DNA of 64,000 nt, taken from Paraburkholderia sp. BL23I1N1. GTDB taxonomy: Bacteria > Pseudomonadota > Gammaproteobacteria > Burkholderiales > Burkholderiaceae. Both the position numbers and the translations under genes were made by a program. Location: the NCBI RefSeq assembly GCF_003610295.1, contig NZ_RAPV01000001.1, forward strand, positions 496,001 through 560,000, written 5' to 3'. Below are positions 28,288 through 36,789 of the stretch, in pieces; the first letter of the stretch is position 1, and every line of letters starts with the position of its first letter. Under the pieces are notes generated by a model. That model was not told the origin of the DNA. It saw only the letters and a list, made by a program, of their open reading frames with translations, and did not search any database.

Positions 28288-29718
28288 TTATTCCGAGTCG
28301 CTCGTCGCAGCAGTTTTACGCGGACGGCGACTGCGTGGCGCCGCTTTGCGCGCTGCCTTTTTGGCGGCCACGGGTGCTTTTTCTTCGGCGACAGACGCCG
28401 CCGATGCTTCAACAGGCGCTGCGATTTCCGGCACCGCGTTGGCCTTTCGCGGCGTTGCCTTCTTCATTTTCTTCGCGGCTGTCTTGCGCGGTGTGCGTTC
28501 CTTGCTGCGCTTAGGTTGAGCGTCGCCCGCTTCCTGAGTTGCTTCGCCAGCTACCGTGACCGGTTCAGCTGCAAAGGCCGCGGGTTCTGCCCACGCTGCT
28601 TCCGGCTGTTCGAAAACGGACTCGCCGGCGGATGGCGCGTGCGTGTGCACGGCTTCCGCCTGAGCCTGCGCGTGGCCACCGTGCTCGACTGCCGCGCGCT
28701 CTTCCGGCGCGGCCTCCTGCTGGCCACGGCCGCCGGGCTTGCGATTGCCACGCCCTCTGCGGCGCTCGTGCTTGCCGCCCGACTCGGCGACCACTGTTTC
28801 GGCAACCCGCGCCTCAACCACCTGTTCCGCCACCTCGCCGGATTCGCCCGGCTCGTTCACGTTTTCGGCGCCCACGTTCGCAGCCGTGCCCCGATAAACG
28901 TACGCGCCTGACTTCTCGTCGCGGCCGAATTCGAGTAGCCCGCGCGCCTGCGCCTCTTCCAGCAGATTGCCGAATGCGCGAAAACCGTAGTACGTCTCGT
29001 TGAAATCCGGCTTGCGGCGCTTGATCGCGTTCTTCAGTACCGACGCCCAGATCTTGCCGCTGTCGCCACGTTCGGAGGCGAGCGCATCGAACGTCTGCAC
29101 CGCGATCTCGACGGCTTTGGTACGGCGCTTTTCGAGGTCTTCCTTGTTGCGCGATTTGTCTTCGTCGGGTGCGCGTTTGGCTGTCTGCTGCGCGGTCTGT
29201 TGCGGGCGCGAGGACTCGCGTTTGGATACCGTGCGCTGGCTTTCACGCACGAGGTCGTCGTAAAAGAAAAATTCGTCGCAGTTTGCGATCAGCAGATCGG
29301 AGGTGGACTGCTGGACCCCGACGCCGATCACCTGCTTGGCGTTCTCGCGCAGCTTCGACACCAGCGGCGAGAAGTCCGAGTCGCCACTGATGATGACGAA
29401 GGTGTTGACGTGCGATTTTGTGTAGCAGAGGTCGAGCGCGTCGACCACGAGCCGGATGTCGGCGGAATTCTTGCCCGATTGGCGCACGTGCGGAATCTCG
29501 ATCAACTCGAAATTGGCCTCGTGCATCGCGCCCTTGAAACTCTTGTAGCGGTCCCAGTCGCAATACGCCTTCTTCACGACAATGCTGCCCTTGAGCAGCA
29601 GACGTTCGAGCACCAGCTTGATGTCGAACTTGTCGTACTTCGCGTCGCGCACGCCGAGCGCAACGTTTTCGAAGTCGCAGAATAGCGCCATGCTGACGGT
29701 TTCGTTGGATGACGCCAT
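28288..29718 (-). CDS. NYN domain / OST-HTH protein, predicted RNA-binding nuclease
   Basis: The 476-residue protein opens with a LabA/DUF88-type NYN (PIN-like) nuclease domain, residues 1-150: MALFCDFENVALG with the first Asp, then NSADIRLVVDALDLCY and FVIISGDSDFSPLVSKL with the later acidic residues. Residues about 235-295 (KIWASVLKNAIKRRKPDFNETYYGFRAFGNLLEEAQARGLL) match an OST-HTH/LOTUS domain that binds RNA. The last 170 residues are a low-complexity Lys/Arg/Ala/Glu tail (KKAARKAAPRSRRPRK). ATG 29718 follows GGAGATATTC. NYN proteins cut or degrade RNA, but the target here is unknown. Confidence 0.83.
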   Translation of the reverse strand: MASSNETVSMALFCDFENVALGVRDAKYDKFDIKLVLERLLLKGSIVVKKAYCDWDRYKSFKGAMHEANFELIEIPHVRQSGKNSADIRLVVDALDLCYTKSHVNTFVIISGDSDFSPLVSKLRENAKQVIGVGVQQSTSDLLIANCDEFFFYDDLVRESQRTVSKRESSRPQQTAQQTAKRAPDEDKSRNKEDLEKRRTKAVEIAVQTFDALASERGDSGKIWASVLKNAIKRRKPDFNETYYGFRAFGNLLEEAQARGLLEFGRDEKSGAYVYRGTAANVGAENVNEPGESGEVAEQVVEARVAETVVAESGGKHERRRGRGNRKPGGRGQQEAAPEERAAVEHGGHAQAQAEAVHTHAPSAGESVFEQPEAAWAEPAAFAAEPVTVAGEATQEAGDAQPKRSKERTPRKTAAKKMKKATPRKANAVPEIAAPVEASAASVAEEKAPVAAKKAARKAAPRSRRPRKTAATSDSE

Positions 29719-29895
29719 GAATATCTCCATTGAAGCGATCGTCACATTCGACGAATCGCGACCATGATAGCGATTCCTACGGCGGTGATCAGATTTTGTG
29801 TTTCTCGCGCACCGATACGGCAGGCGAAAGCCGTCCGGGGTGAGGATTTTGGGAGGAGTGGAAGTGCGGAGGTGTGCACCGGCGAACGCGCCGCG

Positions 29896-30543
29896 CTACG
29901 TATCATGGTAACGGGCAGGGTCACCCAGCGCCGCGCGTGTTTCCAGTACCTCGTCGACGAGGCCATAGGTCTTTGCTTCGTGGGCCGACATGAAATTGTC
30001 GCGGTCGGTATCGCGGACGATTTCCTCGATGTTGCGCCCGGTGCGCTCGGCCGTTATTGCGTTGAGCCGTTCGCGCAGATAGAGCACCTCTTTGGCCTGA
30101 ATTTCGACGTCGGCCGCGGTGCCCTGGCTGCCGCCCGACGGCTGGTGAATCATGATGCGTGCGTTCGGCAGCGCGTACCGTTTGCCGCGCTGGCCGGCGG
30201 TCAGCAAAAACGTCCCCATGCTGGCGGCAAAGCCGGTGCACAAGGTGGACACCTCGGGCTTGATGAATTGCATCGTGTCGTAAATGGCGAAGCCGTCGTA
30301 CACCGAGCCGCCCGGCGAATTGATGTAAAAAGAAATATCCTTGTCGGGATTCTCGGATTCCAGAAACAGCAATTGGGCGACGATCAGACTGGCCGACTGT
30401 TCATTCACCGGACCGACCAGAAAAACGATCCGCTCGCGTAGAAGACGCGAATAAATGTCGTAGGCGCGCTCGCCGCGGCCGGACTGTTCAATCACGGTGG
30501 GTACGAGGCCCAGGCCGGTGACGGATGAATAGCTGGAATGCAT
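29896..30543 (-). CDS. clpP: ClpP-family serine protease (second paralogue)
   Basis: The 215-residue protein has the ClpP fold with the catalytic triad Ser108 (GFAASMG), His133 (MIHQPSGG) and Asp182 (DRDNFMSA). The handle region [22 protein letters not shown] is standard. The residue before the active-site AASMG is Phe, where canonical ClpP has Gln (GQAASMG). In Burkholderia the housekeeping clpP lies beside tig and clpX; none is next to this copy, so it is probably a second ClpP. Partners (ClpA, ClpX) could be encoded elsewhere, and clpA-clpS are at the end of this window. ATG 30543 follows GAGG. Confidence 0.88.
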   Translation of the reverse strand: MHSSYSSVTGLGLVPTVIEQSGRGERAYDIYSRLLRERIVFLVGPVNEQSASLIVAQLLFLESENPDKDISFYINSPGGSVYDGFAIYDTMQFIKPEVSTLCTGFAASMGTFLLTAGQRGKRYALPNARIMIHQPSGGSQGTAADVEIQAKEVLYLRERLNAITAERTGRNIEEIVRDTDRDNFMSAHEAKTYGLVDEVLETRAALGDPARYHDT

Positions 30544-30751
30544 GTTTGCCTCGTTTCAGGCGGCGCGTTGCCGATGGCCGATAGCCGGTGGCGCTGGCCG
30601 ATTCGAACAACCGGGCGCCCGTTGCGCCGGTTGTTGTTCGTATGACGCGGGGAAGGGCGGCGGCGTGACAGGAATATTTTTTTGTCGAGCTGTCACATCG
30701 GCGAGGGGCCGAGCGTCAAGCTGAAAAGGATGCAGATCTGGAGGTCTACGC

Positions 30752-31726
30752 ATGACAGAACAAGGAATCGATAAGGCATCCGGCTTCGAGGCCATGCGCG
30801 CCCGCCTGCTCGCGCTGGCGTACCGGATGCTGGGCAGCCGTGCCGAAGCGGAAGACGTGGTGCAGGACGTCTGGCTCAAATGGCATCTCGCCGATACGCA
30901 GGAGGTGCAGACGCCGGCAGCCTGGCTCACCACGATCACCACGCGCGCGGCCATCGACCGGCTGCGCCATGTGCAGCGCGAACGCGCGTCACAGGCCGCC
31001 GGCTGGCTACCGGAGCCCTGGCTCGACGAGGTGGCGCCATCGGCGGAGGAGCTGGCCTTGCGTGCAGCGGAGATGTCGTACGGCGTGATGCTCCTGCTCG
31101 AGCGTCTGAAGCCGGACGAGCGGGCGGCATTCGTGCTGCACGAAGCTTTCGATTGCGACTACGCGGAGATTGCGAAAATCCTCGACCGTACGCCGGCCAG
31201 TTGCCGTCAGATTGTCCACCGGGCCAAGACGCGTTTGCAGCGCGCAGGTGCGCCGCTTGAACGGCCCGATCCCGCCGCGCATGCGCGAATCGTGGAGCGC
31301 TTGCGCACGGCGCTGGAGGCGCAGGATCGGGTTGGTTTGCTGCGTCTCTTTAGCGATGCGCCAGAGGTTATCAGCGACGCGCCGGTGTGTACGCAAGAAC
31401 TGGCGCCCGTGGCCTGGATGGAGACGGTTACCGCGCTCGCACATCAGGCGAGCCATGCAGAGCTGGTGTCGGTCGAAGGCGCAATGGCTATTGCGCTGCT
31501 CTTCGAAGGCGAGGTTGTCGGGGTGATCGACGTGTCCACGCAACGTCTGCCGGACGGTTCGGTGAAGATCGTCGCATTGCGCGCTGTCATCAGTGCGGTG
31601 CGTTTGCAGGCAGCCAACCGCTTGCTGGGCCGCGCGGCCGTCATGAAGCTGCTCGCGCGGATCCAGCAGAACGCCATTGCCTCAATTACGATGCGCAGCG
31701 ACTTCCCAGTTGATGTCGACGCATAG
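30752..31726 (+). CDS. ECF sigma factor with C-terminal SnoaL-like domain
   Basis: The 324-residue protein has sigma region 2 (MRARLLALAYRMLGSRAEAEDVVQDVWLKW) and region 4 (LERLKPDERAAFVLHEAFDCDYAEIAKILDRTPASCRQIVHRAKTRL), joined by a linker. The remaining approximately 130 residues (VGLLRLFSDAPEVISDAP to the end) look like a SnoaL-type domain, as in ECF41/SigJ-like factors. Those factors lack an anti-sigma gene and use the C-terminal domain to modulate activity; no anti-sigma gene is next to this one. An AGGAGG-like site precedes ATG 30752 by eight bases. Its last 45 bases overlap the EAL gene on the other strand. Confidence 0.83.
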   Translation: MTEQGIDKASGFEAMRARLLALAYRMLGSRAEAEDVVQDVWLKWHLADTQEVQTPAAWLTTITTRAAIDRLRHVQRERASQAAGWLPEPWLDEVAPSAEELALRAAEMSYGVMLLLERLKPDERAAFVLHEAFDCDYAEIAKILDRTPASCRQIVHRAKTRLQRAGAPLERPDPAAHARIVERLRTALEAQDRVGLLRLFSDAPEVISDAPVCTQELAPVAWMETVTALAHQASHAELVSVEGAMAIALLFEGEVVGVIDVSTQRLPDGSVKIVALRAVISAVRLQAANRLLGRAAVMKLLARIQQNAIASITMRSDFPVDVDA

Positions 31727-32959
31727 CACCTGCGTGCCGTGCGGCGTATGCGCGGCGATCGAGGCCGTCACGCACAGGTGTGCCTCGTTGATCGACAGGT
31801 AGGGCGGCGTGAGGTGCACCCGGCCGGGCGCGCGCATCGCCTGGATGAAGTACGGGCGGCGTTCCCAGCTCGCACCTTCCGAATGCAGCAACGGCCGGAA
31901 GCGCTTCGCACGTTGCGAAGCACGCCCCGACGGCAGCACGTTGTCGCCGATCTGCCGGCCCGAACCGTCGAGCACGAAGCAGCGTGCCGTTTCGCCGAGC
32001 GTGAGCAGCGAGGCGGTCGCCTGGGTAACCGATTCCCCGGCCACGAGTTGGGCAGCCGCCGTTTCCAGCGCCGTGACATAGGGTGCGAGCCGTGCGGACT
32101 GCGAGCGTTCGCGCGAAGCGACCCGTTCGCGCAGCGCCGCGGAGAGCGAGTCCATCAAGCCGGCCGCGGCTTGCGGTTTCACGGGCTCGACGCTCGGGCC
32201 CGCGAAAAACGCGCCCTGCACGAAGTCGACGTTGCATTCGAGCGCGATCAGCGCATCGCGCTCGGTGCCGAGGCCGCCCATCAGCACCAGCTGGCCGGAT
32301 TCGTGCAGCAGCGAGACGAGGCCCGGCAGCACGCGTTCGATATGCGAGTGCTCGCTCGCTTGCGCGAGGATGCAGCGGTCGAGCGTGACGATGTCCGGGC
32401 GCAAATTCCACACGCGGTCGATGTTCGAATGCTTCGCGCCAAAGCCGTCCAGCGCGATCAGGAAACCGGATTTGCGCAATGCGTCGATGATGTCGGCGAA
32501 GCGCGTGGTTTCGCCACCTGCCTGCTCGGACACTTCCAGCACCACGCGTTGCGGCGGCAGACCCAGCGCCTTGAGGCCGGCGAGCAGTGCGTCGCCGTAA
32601 CTGGTGTCCATCAGTGCCGCCGGGTGCAGGCTCAGGAAAAGCCATTCGTCGTGGCTGTCGAATGCATTGAAGTTGCCCAGATGCAGCGATTCGGCGAGCC
32701 GTCCGAGTTCCAGCAGGTCGCCGCGCCGCGCCGCCTGCGTGAAAACCTCGTGCGACGGCACTTGCAGCGCATGTTCGTCGTGTGCGCGCAGTGAAGCGTG
32801 ATAACCGATCGCGCGCCGGTGCGACACCGAGAAAACGGGCTGGAACACGCTGAAAACGGTGTAGCCGCCGTACAGAACGGTGCGTCGGGAGCCTTCGTCG
32901 CCGGCCATCGGGCGCGGCGGCTGAAAGCCGGGAGGATCGAGTTCGATCATGCTCATCAT
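31682..32959 (-). CDS. EAL-domain protein with degenerate catalytic motifs
   Basis: The 425-residue protein is a cyclic-di-GMP phosphodiesterase homologue. The EAL motif is replaced by YHASLR, so the catalytic glutamate is lost; the later motif reads DGFGAKHSN where active enzymes have DDFG, and the VLEVSEQ glutamate is present. The protein is therefore likely a non-catalytic effector that binds c-di-GMP or a partner. The C-terminal 100 residues after the EAL core (HLTPPYLSINEAHLCVTASIAAHT) look like a small alpha/beta sensory domain. ATG 32959 is the first plausible start; ATG 32950 is a close alternative. Its 3' end overlaps the ECF sigma gene convergently by 45 bases. Confidence 0.78.
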   Translation of the reverse strand: MMSMIELDPPGFQPPRPMAGDEGSRRTVLYGGYTVFSVFQPVFSVSHRRAIGYHASLRAHDEHALQVPSHEVFTQAARRGDLLELGRLAESLHLGNFNAFDSHDEWLFLSLHPAALMDTSYGDALLAGLKALGLPPQRVVLEVSEQAGGETTRFADIIDALRKSGFLIALDGFGAKHSNIDRVWNLRPDIVTLDRCILAQASEHSHIERVLPGLVSLLHESGQLVLMGGLGTERDALIALECNVDFVQGAFFAGPSVEPVKPQAAAGLMDSLSAALRERVASRERSQSARLAPYVTALETAAAQLVAGESVTQATASLLTLGETARCFVLDGSGRQIGDNVLPSGRASQRAKRFRPLLHSEGASWERRPYFIQAMRAPGRVHLTPPYLSINEAHLCVTASIAAHTPHGTQVLCVDINWEVAAHRN

Positions 32960-33203
32960 GTCAGTCGTGTGGAGGTGTCGGCGCTTGCATGCTCGACACG
33001 AGTGGGCACGCGCAAATTGTGAGTTTACAGGATATGCGAGCAAGAACTATGCGCGAACGAAAACACATGGCGCACGCCCGGTTACCACGGTCAGTACGGC
33101 GATTGTGCGCCAGCGCGGTTGCGAAAGCGATGCTTCGCACTTCTGTGGTGCGGCCCGCGCCCCTTTGCGGGTCGGGGCGGGGGGACGCGACCCGGCGCAA
33201 ACC

Positions 33204-34670
33204 TCAGGTCCGCTCCGAAGGATCGGTCTTCTTCGCGGGCGAGCGAATGTCGGGCGATAGTTGCGCGAAGATCCACGACGAGCCCGCGGTGATGATGCCC
33301 ACACACAGGAACGTCGCATGAAACGCGGGCAGCGAGTTGGCGGCCGTTACGCGCGGCAGGAGGCCGGTGAAGGTGGCGAGCAACGCGCCGGCGACCGTCA
33401 CGCCGAGACTCATCGAGAGCATCTGCACTAGCGAGAACAGGCTGTTGCCGCTGCTCGCGCCGCCGGTGCCGAGGTCCTTGAGCGTCAGCGTGTTCATCGC
33501 GGTGAACTGCATCGAATTGACGCCGCCGAAGAAGGCCAGTTGCACGAGCCGCAGCCACAGCGGCTGGCCGGCCGTGGTGAGCGCAAAGCTCGCCATGGTC
33601 AGGCCTACCAGCACGGTGTTGACGATCAGCACGCGCCGATAGCTGTATTTGACAATCAGCATTGTGACGAGGCGCTTGGCCGCCATGCCCGCGGCCGCCA
33701 CCGGCAGCATCATCATGCCGGCTTCGAAGGCGCTATAGCCGAGACTCACCTGCAATAGCAGCGGGATCAGATACGGCATGGCGCCGCTGCCGATCCGCGC
33801 GAACAGGTTGCCGAGCAGACCGACGCTGAACGTGTGGATCTTGAACAGATCGAGCGGGAAGATCGGCGAAGGCTCGCGTACCGCATGCAAACCGTAGGCG
33901 ACGAAGCAGGCCAGGCTCAGAATCAGCAGCACCAGCACGGTGGCGTGCTGGATGCCAAACTCCGTGCGGCCGTCGAGCGCGAACGAAATCGCCACCATGC
34001 CGAAGATCAGCAGCAGATAGCCCTTCACGTCGAACTTGCCGGTGTGCTCATTGCGGCTGTCCGGCATGAAGATGAACGTGGCGATGCAACCCACGATCCC
34101 CACCGGCACGTTGATCAGAAAGATCCAGTGCCACGAAGCGATTTTCACGAGCCAGCCGCCGAGCGTCGGGCCGATCAGCGGCCCGATCAGCCCCGGGATC
34201 GCCACGAACGACAAGGCCGGCAAGTAGCGTTCCGCGGGGAAGGTACGCAGCACCGCGAGCCGTCCGACTGGCAGCAGCATCGCCCCGCCCACGCCCTGCA
34301 CGATGCGGTAGATCACCAGCTGATTCAGCGTATGCGCGTTGGCGCACAGCAGCGAGCCGACCGCGAACACGAGGATCGCGCTGAAGAACACGCGTCGCGT
34401 GCCGAGTTTGTCCGCGAGCCAGCCGGAGACCGGGATCATCACCGCCATCGTCAGCGAGTACGCGATCACCACTGACTGCATGCGCAACGGCAATTCGCCG
34501 AGGCTCGTCGCCATCGCGGGGAGCGCGGTGTTGACGATGGTCGAGTCGAGCGTCTGCATGAAGAAGCCGGTGGCGACAAGCCACAGCATCACGGTGAGCG
34601 AGCGGGGCGAGGGACCCGCTGGGACTGAAGGGGTAGCGGCGGAAGCGGGTAGAGGCGGCGGCGTGGACAT
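33204..34670 (-). CDS. MFS drug exporter, DHA2 (14-TM) family
   Basis: The 488-residue protein has about 14 hydrophobic segments and the DHA2 signature: LWLVATGFFMQTLDSTIVNTALPAMATSLGE in TM1 (motif D1 with the acidic residue) and the motif A loop GWLADKLGTRRVF between TM2 and TM3. EmrB/QacA-like exporters pump lipophilic compounds by proton exchange; the substrate is unknown. No EmrA-type membrane fusion gene is adjacent, so it works alone or with distant partners. It is followed downstream by a ProP-less region and preceded on the opposite side by the MocR gene, which reads in the same direction from 36194. Confidence 0.82.
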   Translation of the reverse strand: MSTPPPLPASAATPSVPAGPSPRSLTVMLWLVATGFFMQTLDSTIVNTALPAMATSLGELPLRMQSVVIAYSLTMAVMIPVSGWLADKLGTRRVFFSAILVFAVGSLLCANAHTLNQLVIYRIVQGVGGAMLLPVGRLAVLRTFPAERYLPALSFVAIPGLIGPLIGPTLGGWLVKIASWHWIFLINVPVGIVGCIATFIFMPDSRNEHTGKFDVKGYLLLIFGMVAISFALDGRTEFGIQHATVLVLLILSLACFVAYGLHAVREPSPIFPLDLFKIHTFSVGLLGNLFARIGSGAMPYLIPLLLQVSLGYSAFEAGMMMLPVAAAGMAAKRLVTMLIVKYSYRRVLIVNTVLVGLTMASFALTTAGQPLWLRLVQLAFFGGVNSMQFTAMNTLTLKDLGTGGASSGNSLFSLVQMLSMSLGVTVAGALLATFTGLLPRVTAANSLPAFHATFLCVGIITAGSSWIFAQLSPDIRSPAKKTDPSERT

Positions 34671-34775
34671 GGAGGGCGGCTGGGCGCGCAGGGACGGGCT
34701 GGGACTCGCTATTCTAGGGAAAAGCGTGGGCCGGCGCAGCGGATAGACGCTAAATGGGAAGCCAGAATGCGCCGC

Positions 34776-36194
34776 TCAGACCGACGCGGGCAACGCCGCG
34801 GCAGCGCGGAAAAATGCCTGCGCGCGCGGCTCGTTGCCGAACGCCGCGTGAATCCTGATCCACGGGCTGACTTCCATGTTCGGCCGGAAATAGCTGCCGG
34901 GCACCACCGTCACGCCGAGCGGTGCGCCGCATGTCACGAGCCGTTCGGCATTGTCGACATGCGGTACGCGCGCCCAGACGAACTTGCCGCCGACGGGCTT
35001 TTCGAACAATTCCCAGCCGGCGTCTTCGAGTGTCTGGATGGTCGAGCCGAGCGCGTCGCGCATGCGGCGGCGCAGTCGTTCGAGATACTTGCGGTACGCG
35101 CCGCGCTCCAGTAACGACACGGCGACCGCCTCGGCAAAGCGCGAACCGCCGATGCTCGTCAGCATCTTGATGTCGACCAGATCCTTGATGATCGCGTGGC
35201 TCGCCACCACGCAGCCGATCCGCAGCGAGGAGGACAGCGTCTTCGACAAGCCGCCCACGTAGATCACGTGGTCGAGCTGGTCGAGGGTCGCGAGACGGTC
35301 GGTGACGTCGGTCTGGAAGTCGGCGTAGATGTCGTCTTCGATGATCTTGAAACCGTGTTCGCGCGCCAGTTGCAGCAGCCGGAACGCCACCGGCGGCGCG
35401 ACCGTGGTGCCGGTCGGATTGTGGAACACCGTGTTGATGAACATCAGCTTTGGCCGATGCAGTTGCAACTGCGCCTGCAACACATCGAGATCGGGACCGT
35501 TGCGGGTGCGCGGAATGCCGATCAGCTTCACGCCGTGCAGCTTCAGCAGGCCATACAGGTTGTAGTAGCCGGGGTCCTCGACGAACATGGTGTCGCCGGC
35601 CTTGAGCATGTAGCGCATCAGCAGATCGAGCGCCTGGCTCGCGCCGTTGGTGATCAGGATCTGCGAGGCATCCGCCTGAATCCCCAACTGGCCGATGCGG
35701 CCTTGCAGGTGTTCGCGCAAGGTCAGATTGCCGAGCGGGGTTGCGTAATCGACCATGGCCGCGATGTCGGTGCGCGACACGTGGCGAATCGCCTGCGCGA
35801 GGCTATCCGTGTCGCGCCACCCATCGGGAATGAAGCCGCTGCCGAGCTTGAGCGTTTCACCCGGGTGGTTGAACTGCTGAAGAAGGTGCACCGATTCGTC
35901 CTCGGCGCGGCGCGGGTCCGAGGTGCCCTGGCAAAGCGTGCCTGGCGGCTGGCGGTCGGCGACATAGAAGCCCGAACCGTGGCGCGAGTCGACATAGCCG
36001 AGCGACACCAGCCGGTCGTAAGCCTCGATCACAGGAAAACGGCTCACGCCGTAGTCAGCGGCGAACTGGCGGATCGACGGCAGCTTCGCGCCGGGGTGAG
36101 CGGTGCGTGAACGAATCCAGGCGGTGATGCCCGTGACGATCTGCTCAGTGAGCGGTACGCCGTTATCCCGATCGAGCTGGATTTCGAGTTTCAT
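34776..36194 (-). CDS. MocR-type GntR/aminotransferase transcriptional regulator
   Basis: The 472-residue protein is a MocR/PdxR-type regulator. The N-terminal winged helix (IQLDRDNGVPLTEQIVTGITAWIRSR, then KLPSIRQFAADYGVSRFPVIEAYDRLVSLG) is followed by a fold type I aminotransferase domain; the pyridoxal-phosphate lysine lies in YVGGLSKTLSSSLRIGC. It probably responds to an amino compound or PLP. The start ATG 36194 is supported by GAAGGAAAAG. It is divergent from the DUF2917 gene, with a 216-base shared control region. Further upstream in-frame sequence (to 36560) crosses that gene and is not real. Confidence 0.87.
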   Translation of the reverse strand: MKLEIQLDRDNGVPLTEQIVTGITAWIRSRTAHPGAKLPSIRQFAADYGVSRFPVIEAYDRLVSLGYVDSRHGSGFYVADRQPPGTLCQGTSDPRRAEDESVHLLQQFNHPGETLKLGSGFIPDGWRDTDSLAQAIRHVSRTDIAAMVDYATPLGNLTLREHLQGRIGQLGIQADASQILITNGASQALDLLMRYMLKAGDTMFVEDPGYYNLYGLLKLHGVKLIGIPRTRNGPDLDVLQAQLQLHRPKLMFINTVFHNPTGTTVAPPVAFRLLQLAREHGFKIIEDDIYADFQTDVTDRLATLDQLDHVIYVGGLSKTLSSSLRIGCVVASHAIIKDLVDIKMLTSIGGSRFAEAVAVSLLERGAYRKYLERLRRRMRDALGSTIQTLEDAGWELFEKPVGGKFVWARVPHVDNAERLVTCGAPLGVTVVPGSYFRPNMEVSPWIRIHAAFGNEPRAQAFFRAAAALPASV

Positions 36195-36410
36195 GCGGTT
36201 CTTTTCCTTCGCCGGACGGCTGGAGCGCCCGAGCGCGGAACCGTCGGCACGGCGCGCGCCGCACACGCGCTCACGAAGCGGGAGCGCAGCCAACTGTCCG
36301 TTTTTTCGACTGAACAGTTCCGATGAAAGTGTTCGGAACTGTGCATGGGTATCCGATGATCGCACGTCAATAATCGCTACAACAGGATAGTTTTTTGAAG
36401 GAGAAAAGCG

Positions 36411-36716
36411 ATGCGTGAAGTCCGTATTTTCGAAATGGAACATGACGAGCCCGCGGCGGCCTGGCGTGTCGCGCGTCCGTCGATCTTCAAGGTGATCTCG
36501 GGCGAAATCTGGCTGACCGTCGAGGGCGAAAACGTCGATCACTGGCTGGCAACGGGGCAATCGATCGAGTTGCCGCGCGGTACGGCGGCGTGGGTCAGCG
36601 CAGGGCGGGCGGGTGCGCGTTTCGCGCTGGCTAGTGGGTCGGAAAGCGCTGCAACGCGGGCACTGCGTGGTTTGCCGATGTTGAACTGGCTGCCGCGCTG
36701 GTTGGGCGTGGCGTGA
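36411..36716 (+). CDS. DUF2917 family protein
   Basis: The 101-residue protein belongs to DUF2917, small cupin-like proteins found in Burkholderia, often divergent from a MocR regulator. Features are SIFKVISGEIWLTVEGENVDHWLATGQSIELPRGTAAWVSAGR, a beta-rich core with no metal ligand. AAGGAGAAAAG precedes ATG 36411. Function unknown; regulation by the neighbouring MocR protein is a reasonable guess. Confidence 0.78.
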   Translation: MREVRIFEMEHDEPAAAWRVARPSIFKVISGEIWLTVEGENVDHWLATGQSIELPRGTAAWVSAGRAGARFALASGSESAATRALRGLPMLNWLPRWLGVA

Positions 36717-36789
36717 CGGGCTGCCGCGGCTAATTCAGGTGCAGGTAGGTGCATACCGCATTTGCCTCGCAGTTGGTCAAAGCCGCACC

